This document shows positions 6,031 through 11,640 of a stretch of 11,640 nucleotides of DNA, piece by piece. The notes beneath the pieces are model-generated. The model made no database searches. It had not been told where the DNA came from and was given only the letters and a program-made list of their open reading frames with translations. The stretch spans positions 1 through 11,640 of the forward strand of contig DASWIP010000055.1 of NCBI GenBank assembly GCA_036397635.1. Reading direction: 5' to 3'. The position numbers were made by a program, and so were the translations under genes. Positions within the stretch are counted from its first letter, which is position 1; the number at the start of each line of letters is the position of its first letter. Source of the stretch: DASWIP01 sp036397635 (GTDB lineage: Bacteria > Actinomycetota > AC-67).

Positions 6031-8208
6031 GTGCGACTTCAGCTGCTCGCGCGCTTCTGTTATCAACGGCGCCGGACGGTGGTGGCCGCGTGGATCGGCG
6101 GCTTCGTCCTGATCAACGTGCTCTCGGGGATGTTCGCCGCCGACGCCACGGACAACTTCGAGCTTCCCGGCACAGACTCCCAAGCCGCGTACGACACGCT
6201 CGACGCTCGGTTCCCGCGCGAGGCGGGCGACGGCGGCCGCTTCGTCTTCGTCGCACCGAGCGGTATCCGGGCCCCAGCCGTTCGCGCGCAGGTCGAAGAG
6301 GTTCTCGCGGGCGTAGCCTCGGTCCAGCGCGTGCTCGGCGTCCAGAGCCCCTACGACCCCGACGCGCAGAGTCAGATCTCGCGCGATGGGACGATCGCGT
6401 TCGCGCCGCTGTTCCTCGACATCCGCTCGAGCGATCTGCCCCGCGACCTCGCGGAGGAGCTGAAGTTGCTCGCGGACATCACCGACACCGAGCAGGTCAC
6501 CGTCGAAGCCGGAGGGCCGGTGATCGAGCTGGCAGAGGAGGCCGAGCCGGGCGGAAGCGAGCTGATCGGTTTGAGCGCCGCGATCATCATCTTGCTGATC
6601 GCGTTCGGATCGCTGCTGGCCATGGGATTGCCGATCGTCACCGCGCTGTTCGGCATCGGCGTGGGGCTGGCGACGATCTCGCTGCTCGGACATCTGCTGG
6701 ATGTCCCGTCGTTCGCACCGCAGATCGGCGCCATGATCGGCATCGGCGTCGGGATCGACTATGCGCTGTTCATCGTGACCCGCTACCGCACCGCGCTCGC
6801 GCACGGGAAGAGCCCTGAGGACGCGGTCGTGGAGGCGACCACGACTGCAGGGCGCGCGGTCATCTTCGCCGGCACCGTGGTCGTGCTCGCGCTGATGGGC
6901 ATGCTGGTCATGAACTTCGTGCTCGTGCGCGGCCTGGCCGTGGCCGCCTCGAGCGTGGTCGCCTTCACGATGGTGGGATCGGTGACGCTGTTGCCGGCCC
7001 TGCTCGGATTCGCGGGATTGCGCATCGACCGGTTCAAGATTCCGCTGTTCCACGGTGCCGTGGACGCCGGATCCGTTCGCACCTCGATGTGGTTCCGCTG
7101 GAGCCGCGTGGTCCAGCGGCGTCCTTGGCCGGTGGCATTGATCGGCGCCGGCGCGTTGATCGTGCTCACGCTGCCGCTGTTCTCGATGCGCCTTGGGGTG
7201 TCCGACGCGGGGAACCGGCCCGAAGACAAGACCAGTCGCCGCGCCTACGACCTGCTCGCCGAAGGATTCGGCCCCGGATTCAACGGGCCGCTGATCATCG
7301 TCGCCGATCTGGCATCCAGCGGCCCCGCCCTGGTCGAGCAGCTCGCGCGCGAGGTCACCTCGACCGAGGGCGTCGCCTTCGTCACGCCGCCGCGCCTGAA
7401 CGACGCCGGCGACACCGCCGTGCTGACCGTGTTCCCGAGCAGCGCACCGCAGGACCCCGAAACCGACGACCTGGTCTCACGCTTGCGCACCCAGACGCTG
7501 CCGTCGGTCGCAGGAAGCTCGGACGTCGAGATTCACGTCGGAGGCGTGACCGCAACCTTCGCCGACTTCAACGACAAGATCGGCGAGCGCCTGCCCTGGT
7601 TCATCGCCGTGGTGATCGCGCTCGCGTTCGTGCTGCTGACCGCGGTGTTCCGATCGCCGCTGGTCTCGCTGAAGGCGGCGATCCTGAACCTGCTGTCGAT
7701 CAGCGCCGCGTACGGAGTGATCGTCGCTGTGTTCCAATGGGGCTGGGGCGCGAGCCTGATCGGCGTCGGCCAGCCTGGACCGATCGAGTCCTGGGTGCCC
7801 ATGATGATGTTCGCCATCCTGTTCGGCTTGTCGATGGACTACGAGGTCTTCCTGATCTCGCGCATCCGCGAGGAGTACCTCAAGACCGGCGACAACGCGC
7901 TCGCGGTCGCCGACGGGCTCGCGTCCACCGCGCGCGTCATCACTGCGGCCGCCGCGATCATGATCTCGGTGTTCCTGTCGTTCGTGTTCGGCGCCGACCG
8001 CGTGCTCAAGCTCGTCGGGCTAGGCCTGGCGACCGCGATCTTCGTCGACGCGACCATCGTGCGGCTGGTGCTCGTCCCGTCGACGATGGAGCTGCTCGGC
8101 GATCGGAACTGGTGGCTGCCCCGCTGGCTCGAGCGTCTCCTGCCCCGCCTGCATGTGGACGGGGAGCCGGCGGCGGCCGAGGCATTGGAGCCCGCCGAGC
8201 AGGGATGA
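6031..8208 (+). CDS. MMPL family RND-type transporter
   Basis: A 725-residue inner-membrane protein with the MMPL plan: TM1 (about 17-35), an extracytoplasmic domain (about 40-178), five helices (181-326), TM7 (about 366-386), a second extracytoplasmic domain (about 390-518) and five more helices (522-682). The proton-relay Asp-Tyr pairs are intact in TM4 (GIGVGIDYALFIVTRYR, Asp243-Tyr244) and TM10 (FGLSMDYEVFLISRIREEY, Asp603-Tyr604). The N-terminus (LARFCYQRRRTVVAAWI, then LPGTDSQAAYDTL) is typical of shorter actinobacterial MMPL exporters that move lipids or hydrophobic compounds with proton influx; the cargo here is unknown. GTG is taken as the start because GGGGGAGGG ends eight bases upstream. 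It lacks the long MmpL3-like C-terminal tail. It is followed after 13 bases by the broken DUF2461 gene, probably co-transcribed. Confidence 0.92.
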   Translation: MRLQLLARFCYQRRRTVVAAWIGGFVLINVLSGMFAADATDNFELPGTDSQAAYDTLDARFPREAGDGGRFVFVAPSGIRAPAVRAQVEEVLAGVASVQRVLGVQSPYDPDAQSQISRDGTIAFAPLFLDIRSSDLPRDLAEELKLLADITDTEQVTVEAGGPVIELAEEAEPGGSELIGLSAAIIILLIAFGSLLAMGLPIVTALFGIGVGLATISLLGHLLDVPSFAPQIGAMIGIGVGIDYALFIVTRYRTALAHGKSPEDAVVEATTTAGRAVIFAGTVVVLALMGMLVMNFVLVRGLAVAASSVVAFTMVGSVTLLPALLGFAGLRIDRFKIPLFHGAVDAGSVRTSMWFRWSRVVQRRPWPVALIGAGALIVLTLPLFSMRLGVSDAGNRPEDKTSRRAYDLLAEGFGPGFNGPLIIVADLASSGPALVEQLAREVTSTEGVAFVTPPRLNDAGDTAVLTVFPSSAPQDPETDDLVSRLRTQTLPSVAGSSDVEIHVGGVTATFADFNDKIGERLPWFIAVVIALAFVLLTAVFRSPLVSLKAAILNLLSISAAYGVIVAVFQWGWGASLIGVGQPGPIESWVPMMMFAILFGLSMDYEVFLISRIREEYLKTGDNALAVADGLASTARVITAAAAIMISVFLSFVFGADRVLKLVGLGLATAIFVDATIVRLVLVPSTMELLGDRNWWLPRWLERLLPRLHVDGEPAAAEALEPAEQG

Positions 8209-8221
8209 GTGGAGACCGGCC

Positions 8222-8471
8222 ATGGGATACTTCGACAAAGGGTTGTTCGAGTTCCTGAGCGGGCTGAGCGAGCACAACGAGCGCGCGTGGTTCACCGCGA
8301 ACAAGCAGCGCTACGAGCAGGACGTCAAGGAGCCCTTCCTCGACTTCATATCGGATGCCGGTCCGCGGTTGCACAAGATCAGTCGCAAACCTGGTGGCGA
8401 ACCCGCGGCCGGTCGTGGGCTCGCTGTTCCGCATCTATCGCGACGGTCGCTTCTCGAATGAGAATACTTAG
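8222..8471 (+). pseudogene. DUF2461 family gene, frameshifted and truncated
   Basis: The ATG has GGAG seven bases upstream and encodes a clear DUF2461 (TIGR02453) N-terminus: FDKGLFEFLSGLSEHNERAWF, NKQRYEQDVKEPFLDFI, GPRLHKISR. At the AAA run 8387-8389 the frame breaks: the zero frame runs into unrelated residues and stops at 8459-8461. Removing one A restores the family's sequence (NLVANPRPV, then GSLFRIYRDGRFS NENT), and that frame ends at TAG 8469-8471. Family members are about 210-230 residues and continue from RFS into a KTPYKT-like core, so about two thirds of the gene is absent here. Thus there are two lesions: a one-base insertion (or read error) and loss of the 3' part at the edge of the accessory region. 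DUF2461 has no established biochemical role. Confidence 0.88.
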
Positions 8472-8859
8472 AACGCATACGCGCTGCCCAGCGGTTTCAG
8501 GAGCGCCGCCCGAACCGCCGTCCGGCCAGCACCCCCGCGACCGCCCCTGCCGCTCCGGCCAACAGCGCGACCCCGAGGCCCGACGCGGACGGAACGGAAC
8601 AGCCCTCGGGGCCGTCCAAGAAACGATGACGACGACGATGCAGGATTTCTCCGAGTTCTATGCTGCTCGTGGAACTCGTCATCGAGATGCAGGATTAAGG
8701 GAGCGCGACACCCGCCTAGCGTTGAGTCGAGCGGCACCTGCGGGCAGATTGCTGCCACGATGAATACTCTTTCTTGATAGAGAAGTCGGCATCGACGGAG
8801 GTTTGGTTCGACCTCGTCGAGGCTGGCGACTCAGCTTAGGCGGGATGGAGGTCATGGTG
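8472..8859. other. Gene-poor junction stretch between broken DUF2461 and the lipoprotein gene
   Basis: No intact gene is supported over these 388 bases. They hold an orphan membrane-anchor-like ORF on the minus strand (8497-8682) and a cluster of short repeats. GATGCAGGATT occurs at 8638-8648 and again at 8686-8696. GATGACGA (8625-8632) is inverted as TCGTCATC (8676-8683), and CGAGTTC (8652-8658) as GAACTCG (8672-8678). From about 8690 onward the base composition becomes visibly less GC-rich. The mixture suggests a patchwork of fragments left by insertion or deletion. Confidence 0.6.
8497..8682 (-). pseudogene. Orphan C-terminal membrane-anchor-like fragment
   Basis: This 61-residue frame ends in GPEGCSVPSASG, a hydrophobic stretch of small residues and leucines (LGVALLAGAAGAVAGVLAG), then RRFGRRS and the stop. 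A short Cys-containing linker, one transmembrane helix and a basic tail is the architecture of C-terminal surface-protein anchors (MYXO-CTERM/LPXTG-like in outline, though no exact tag is recognised). The N-terminal half (IELGEILHRRRHRF) looks non-coding and an in-frame TAA lies 13-15 bases upstream of the ATG, so the protein that should carry the anchor is missing. It may be the remaining 3' end of a lost surface-protein gene, or a chance ORF. Confidence 0.35.
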
Positions 8860-9507
8860 ATGAGAGCAGGACGATATGCCTTTCGAACGACACCGCCTCG
8901 TACGGCGAGCGTATTCTCGGTTCTTGTGATCAGCCTTCTGGCTTCTTGCTCCACTCTGTCCGGCGGCGCGGAAGGAATCCAGGTGCCCCCCTCGGATTCG
9001 CTTGTGGACGTTGTGCGGAGTGCTGACGCAGTCGCCGAGTTCCAGGTGACTTCAATCCAAAGCCCCCACTGGAACTCGAGGGACGGCGGCGAATGGGAGG
9101 GTCACAATAGCGAAGCAGACGTTCCCTCCGGGGCACATTACACGACTCCGAAGCAAGTCACGAGAATTCACGCGACTGTAGTGAGTACGCTCCTTGGTGA
9201 CCCTGTGCCCAGCGAGCTTGAAATTGTCGTTTTTGGTGACGCGACGAAGAGATGGGAAGGGGAAGACCCTCCTCCAAGCGATTATTCATCGTCGGGTGGT
9301 TTCGTGGTCGGCGACGTGTTCATTGCCGCCTTGAGGGTTCAGGAATTCTGGTATGAGGATCGTGTCGAGAAGGCATGGAGTACCGCGCGCGGCTGGGAAG
9401 GTAACTGGCGAGTCGCCGGGGATCAGGCAGTCGGAAGCTATACACGACTGTCTGTGTCTGTCGAGGAACTGCGCGCCGTCCTCAGCGTTGCCTGGAACTC
9501 GCGTTGA
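8860..9507 (+). CDS. Putative lipoprotein, function unknown
   Basis: A 215-residue protein with a lipoprotein signal: basic N-terminus, hydrophobic core (VFSVLVISLLA) and lipobox LLASC with the lipidated cysteine at residue 30, followed by STLSGG. The mature domain begins with DVVRSADAVAEFQVTSI, continues with TRIHATVVSTLLGD and LEIVVFGD, and ends with a GDVFIAALR strand and a Trp-rich segment. This order (a stress or transport-neutral beta-rich fold with the pattern of a variable seen in many secreted actinobacterial hypotheticals) does not identify a function. ATG 8860 is preferred over the in-frame TTG 8803 and ATGs 8845/8854 because GGAGGT (8847-8852) is seven bases upstream and the signal peptide starts there. 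Codon use is less GC-biased than in the flanking genes, hinting at separate acquisition. Confidence 0.7.
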   Translation: MRAGRYAFRTTPPRTASVFSVLVISLLASCSTLSGGAEGIQVPPSDSLVDVVRSADAVAEFQVTSIQSPHWNSRDGGEWEGHNSEADVPSGAHYTTPKQVTRIHATVVSTLLGDPVPSELEIVVFGDATKRWEGEDPPPSDYSSSGGFVVGDVFIAALRVQEFWYEDRVEKAWSTARGWEGNWRVAGDQAVGSYTRLSVSVEELRAVLSVAWNSR

Positions 9508-9585
9508 CCCGTGGGCTAGTCGCAGCCTTCAGCCGCTTTCCGGAACTGCTAACGTGCGCTCCTCGACGGCGCTTGTGCGATATCC

Positions 9586-9610
9586 GCGCAGGGCTTCGCT
9601 CCGAAGGCGC
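9586..9610. terminator. Weak hairpin between convergent genes
   Basis: GCGC (9586-9589) plus CTTCG (9594-9598) pair with CGAAG (9602-9606) plus GCGC (9607-9610), with a four-base bulge and a 3-base loop. It lies in the 104-bp gap where the lipoprotein gene (plus) and the M41-like gene (minus) converge, so a bidirectional stop is plausible. No T-run is present on either side. Confidence 0.3.
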
Positions 9611-9611
9611 A

Positions 9612-10145
9612 TCAGTTCCGCAGGTTCTCTCCGATGATCACGAACGCCGTCGCGCCGGGCATCTTCAAAGCGGGCCAATCGGTTAGCCCGTCGGCTAACA
9701 CCGCGTGCGCTGCGCGGTACCCGCGGTCGTCCGCGATCTCCTCGGCACGAAGCTCGACCAGCGTCTCCCAGTGCTCCAGGTCCCACGATGTAGGCCGTGC
9801 CCTCGCGACCGTCGCGCGGTCGTGGGAGCAGGTCACGCCGTCCCAGTCGTCCCCCGCCATCAGCCCGCCCATCCGCGCGATGACGGCCGTAGCGAGGCTG
9901 TCTCGGAACACGGCGCCGTCGATCCAGGAGAGGGCGCGTTCACCTTCCAGCCCGGGCGGTAACGTCAGCGGCGCAGACTCGCCCGGCACGACCCAGCCAG
10001 TGGAACGGGTGCGCGGCCGGTTGGTATCAATCTCCTTGACGGGGCGCCCGTACCAGTGATGACCGACCGCGTGACGTGCTTCATGGTCGCAGACTTGGTA
10101 ACGGTCGGCGAGAGAACCGACTGCGGCTAGTTCCCGCACACGCAC
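9612..10145 (-). CDS. Stand-alone M41-like zinc metallopeptidase domain protein
   Basis: A 177-residue protein lacking any AAA ATPase domain. It shows HEARH (21-25) as the HExxH zinc motif in the context CDHEARHAVGHHWYGRPV, close to HEAGHAVV...G.PV of FtsH-type (M41) peptidases. The third ligand motif also fits: SHDRATVARA around Asp109 corresponds to the M41 pattern in which an Asp is followed by xxATxxAR. The intervening part (DGAVFRDSLATAVIARMGGLMAG) matches the helix ending in A-G-x-x-A-E, although the usual acidic residue is not obvious. FtsH-like proteases are membrane hexamers; this one has no transmembrane segment, resembling small phage- and island-encoded M41-like proteins. The start is a GTG (10145 or 10139) with no ribosome binding site. 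It overlaps the end of the preceding 59-residue gene by 13-19 bases, suggesting coupled translation. Substrate unknown. Confidence 0.7.
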   Translation of the reverse strand: MRVRELAAVGSLADRYQVCDHEARHAVGHHWYGRPVKEIDTNRPRTRSTGWVVPGESAPLTLPPGLEGERALSWIDGAVFRDSLATAVIARMGGLMAGDDWDGVTCSHDRATVARARPTSWDLEHWETLVELRAEEIADDRGYRAAHAVLADGLTDWPALKMPGATAFVIIGENLRN

Positions 10146-10306
10146 CGCGCGCGCAGTGCGGCGATCTCTGCTTCAAGCTCCTCGATCCGACTGGCGAAGT
10201 CGTCGGCCGTGGGCTTTGTCGTGAGACTCAGCTCTGCGGTGCCGACCGCCGCGCCGTCGCGGCTCAGCACGCCGCCGATCGGGATACGGACGTGGTCCGG
10301 CGTCAT
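10127..10306 (-). CDS. Small 59-residue coiled-coil protein, function unknown
   Basis: Reads MTPDHVRIPIGGVLSRDGAA, then a polar middle and a short amphipathic helix, SRIEELEAEIAALRARC, ending CVCGN. Its ATG overlaps the upstream gene's TGA as ATGA (10303-10306), and its 3' end overlaps the M41-like start, so it is the middle of a tightly packed three-gene unit. Such gene packing and a short leucine/glutamate heptad helix are typical of phage or island genes. No family is recognised. The terminal CxC could be a redox or metal site but this is not established. Confidence 0.6.
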   Translation of the reverse strand: MTPDHVRIPIGGVLSRDGAAVGTAELSLTTKPTADDFASRIEELEAEIAALRARCVCGN

Positions 10307-10809
10307 ACCCGTACCCCGCCCTCATAAAGGACAGCGCCGGGCTCGCCTGCCTGCTGCGCCAACCGGGAGAGCGTGGCCTCCTCGGCTTCGCGCTCCTCCT
10401 CGATCCTGGCCCACTTCGCTGTCAGCGCTTCACGCTCGCGGGCTGCGCGCTCCTTCTCGCGGTCGTACCTGTCGCCGCCGATGATGGTCATCCCCGGGCC
10501 GATGATGACCCGCTCACGCCCGCCTTCAACTTCCGCGGTAGCGACGGCCTGCGCGACCGCGGCACGCTTAGCGCGCGCACGGCGTTCGTCATCAGCGCGG
10601 AGGCGCTGCTCGACCTCAGACCAAGAGTCAGGGTCTGCGGCCTTCAGCCGCGCCGCGAGGTCGGTCGGCGATTCACACCGGGGGAGTGGCGCGACGTCGC
10701 CGACCGCTGTACGCAGCGCAGCAGAAAGGGACGCGCGCACGGGGGCCGCAGGAGAAGGCACACCCCCGGCGCGCGAGTCTGTTGTGCAAGTGCATGCGGA
10801 CTTACCCAC
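10303..10809 (-). CDS. Coiled-coil protein of a phage-like cassette, function unknown
   Basis: About 168 residues from the chosen GTG (10809). An N-terminal ACTCTTD (CxC) stretch precedes a helical region (PTDLAARLKAADPDSW, VEQRLRADDERRARAKRAAV) and a short beta hairpin with glycine turns (ERVIIGPGMTIIGG). A long charged helix (DREKERAAREREALTAKWAR, EEEREAEEATLSRLAQQ) then runs almost to the end. Both helical parts are strong coiled-coil candidates. The frame is open upstream to 10920, but everything above 10838 is antisense to the duplicated DUF6351 end, so a start there would be accidental. No ribosome binding site marks 10809, and GTG 10740 is also possible. No family recognised; phage or island origin is inferred from gene packing and the neighbouring repeat. 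Confidence 0.55.
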   Translation of the reverse strand: MGKSACTCTTDSRAGGVPSPAAPVRASLSAALRTAVGDVAPLPRCESPTDLAARLKAADPDSWSEVEQRLRADDERRARAKRAAVAQAVATAEVEGGRERVIIGPGMTIIGGDRYDREKERAAREREALTAKWARIEEEREAEEATLSRLAQQAGEPGAVLYEGGVRV

Positions 10810-10838
10810 GCACGCAAGGCCGACGCAGGTAACAGCGG

Positions 10839-10961
10839 ATCGATCAGGTGTCCTCGACCCCATGGATGACCTTCGCGGGTGGCCCCGGCGGCGAGCCGCT
10901 CGGCGACCCGCCTGTGTCACAACCGCTCGCCTAGAAGCAGGCAGATCAGGCGGCGATGGGA
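10839..10961 (+). repeat. Direct repeat copy B (displaced DUF6351 3' end)
   Basis: This is a 120/123 match to 5769-5891. In the same reading frame it encodes the DUF6351 C-terminus from IDQVSSTPWMTF onward, unchanged in all 31 residues, and ends in TAG. Only two codons upstream an in-frame TAA (10830-10832) blocks the frame, so no gene reads into it. It is therefore a headless gene end: either the right-hand junction of an integrated element or the remains of a second DUF6351 gene. Confidence 0.93.
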
Positions 10962-10980
10962 TCCGATGAGCTCATCGGGC

Positions 10981-11022
10981 GCTCGCGAGGGTGCCGAGAA
11001 AGCTCGCGAGGGTGCCGAGAAA
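10981..11022 (+). repeat. Perfect 2 x 21-bp tandem repeat upstream of the YdeI-like gene
   Basis: The unit at 10981-11001 is repeated exactly at 11002-11022; it begins GCTCGCGAGGG and ends GCCGAGAAA. Twenty-one bases equals two helical turns, so both copies present the same DNA face. The second copy covers the -35 region of the candidate promoter (11025-11030). A regulator-binding role is possible; so is simple replication slippage. Confidence 0.9.
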
Positions 11023-11024
11023 GG

Positions 11025-11030
11025 TAGCCT
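11025..11030 (+). promoter_or_regulatory. Candidate -10 element (TAGCCT), leaderless start
   Basis: TAGCCT lies nine bases before the ATG at 11040, so transcription would begin at or next to the start codon. AGGGA (11034-11038) is too close to the ATG to work as a Shine-Dalgarno site. The hexamer is followed by CGCAG, similar in context to the other candidates. Confidence 0.45.
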
Positions 11031-11039
11031 CGCAGGGAC

Positions 11040-11639
11040 ATGGCTTCCGGCGAGGTCGAAACCATAGACACGAAGGATCGCGCTGCCTGGCGGCGATGGC
11101 TGGAGCGCAACCACCGCAAGGCCTCCGCTGTCTGGCTGATCCGACCCAAGAAGGGCAGCGCCCGCACGAGCGTGAGCTACGACGAGTCCGTGGAGGAAGC
11201 CCTCTGCTTCGGGTGGATCGACGCCAAGACCCGCTCGGTGGACGACGAGCACTACTTGCACCTGTTCACCCCGCGGCGCCCCCGGAGCGAGTGGTCCGCA
11301 TCGAACAAGAAGCGGGTAGCGGCCCTCACGCGCGCCGGGCTGATCACGCCGGCCGGGCTCGCCGCGATCGAGACTGCGAAACGGAACGGCTCGTGGAACG
11401 CGCTCGACGGGGTCGAGGCTCTGACGATGCCGGAGGATCTCGCCGCATCGCTCGCTGGGAACGCGCGCGCGAAACGCCACTTCGACGCGTTCAGCCCCAG
11501 CACGCGGAAAGGCTTCCTCGCCTGGATCGCCAAGGCGAAGCGACCCGAGACGCGCGCCAAGCGGGTCGCCGCCACGGTGCGACTCAGTGCCCGCAACATC
11601 AAGATCCAAGACGCAACGCCGGAGGACCGACGGGGCTGA
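11040..11639 (+). CDS. YdeI/OmpD-associated (OmdA) family protein
   Basis: A complete 199-residue cytosolic protein. The family core is unmistakable: VWLIRPKK (31-38), YDESVEEALCFGWIDAKTR (47-65), FTPRRPRSEWSASNKKRV (76-93), a G.WNALDGVEAL segment (117-128) and the C-terminal WIAKAKRPETRAKR (162-175). Proteins of this family (PF13376-type) are annotated as bacteriocin-protection or OmpD-associated from limited work in enteric bacteria. No molecular function is firmly known, and the porin partner named there is unlikely in this lineage. The start is preferred because the family N-terminus fits and a -10-like TAGCCT sits immediately upstream. TGA at 11637-11639 ends one base before the window edge. 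It lies directly behind repeat copy B and may originally have followed the DUF6351 gene. Confidence 0.9.
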   Translation: MASGEVETIDTKDRAAWRRWLERNHRKASAVWLIRPKKGSARTSVSYDESVEEALCFGWIDAKTRSVDDEHYLHLFTPRRPRSEWSASNKKRVAALTRAGLITPAGLAAIETAKRNGSWNALDGVEALTMPEDLAASLAGNARAKRHFDAFSPSTRKGFLAWIAKAKRPETRAKRVAATVRLSARNIKIQDATPEDRRG

Positions 11640-11640
11640 C

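Noticed and set aside
5698..7053. Long minus-strand open frame (451 codons) across the end of DUF6351 and into MMPL
   Set aside because: It spans two well-supported plus-strand genes and encodes a low-complexity His/Arg/Gln-rich sequence typical of antisense frames in high-GC DNA.
9612..10306. Toxin-antitoxin or ImmA/repressor pair reading of the HExxH protein
   Set aside because: The third-ligand motif and spacing fit M41 better than ImmA, and the 59-residue partner shows no DNA-binding helix-turn-helix.
10680..10838. tRNA or other RNA gene serving as an attachment site next to repeat copy B
   Set aside because: No T-arm GTTCRANYC consensus or cloverleaf pairing could be found on either strand.
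10373..10969. Plus-strand frame (198 codons) across the cassette and repeat copy B
   Set aside because: It is Ser/Arg/Ala-rich and antisense to the coiled-coil gene; its C-terminal similarity to a frame near 5711-6112 only reflects the 123-bp DNA repeat.
1..11640. CRISPR array or known defence system
   Set aside because: No series of regularly spaced repeats and no Cas, restriction-modification or other defence-type domain was found; the repeats present are a pair of 123-bp copies, one 2 x 21-bp tandem and one palindrome.

Overview
This is a high-GC bacterial window (roughly two thirds G+C by eye). It has purine-rich ribosome binding sites, tight ATGA gene overlaps and recurring TAnnnT promoter-like hexamers just upstream of starts. 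The gene set is a CruF-type membrane protein, a CYP, a DUF6351 hydrolase, an actinobacterial-looking MMPL transporter and a YdeI/OmdA protein. It points to an environmental actinomycete-like lineage, but Binatota or another delta-like group cannot be excluded. No rRNA, tRNA or phylogenetic marker is present.

Layout. Positions 2-114 form a compact imperfect palindrome, probably a small dispersed repeat. A secreted beta-propeller-like protein follows on the minus strand (139-1632). It is divergent from a translationally coupled pair on the plus strand: a CruF-like carotenoid biosynthesis membrane protein (1779-2498) and a cytochrome P450 (2495-3688). Next come a secreted DUF6351 alpha/beta-hydrolase (3777-5864) and an MMPL/RND-type exporter (6031-8208). 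Thirteen bases after the exporter lies a broken DUF2461 gene (8222-8471) with a one-base frameshift and a missing C-terminus.

From about 8470 to 10838 the sequence looks like accessory, patched DNA. It holds an orphan C-terminal membrane-anchor-like fragment (minus), a lipoprotein gene that looks less GC-rich than its neighbours (8860-9507) and an inverted three-gene cassette (10809 to 9612, minus). The cassette encodes a coiled-coil protein, a 59-residue protein and a stand-alone M41-like zinc peptidase, linked by overlapping stops and starts. It ends close to a 123-bp near-exact copy (10839-10961) of the DUF6351 3' end (5769-5891). A YdeI/OmdA-family gene (11040-11639) closes the window behind a perfect 2 x 21-bp tandem repeat.

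Working together. The propeller protein, CruF/P450 pair, DUF6351 hydrolase and MMPL exporter would fit an envelope/lipid or isoprenoid-linked neighbourhood, but only the CruF-P450 link has strong sequence support. The most interesting structural signal is the long direct repeat. Both coding differences between its copies are synonymous and the stop codon is kept. This is the pattern expected if the 3' end of the DUF6351 gene had been an integration site for an element spanning about 5892-10838. No integrase is visible, so a remnant paralogue is an equally open explanation. I see no CRISPR array and no recognisable new defence system.
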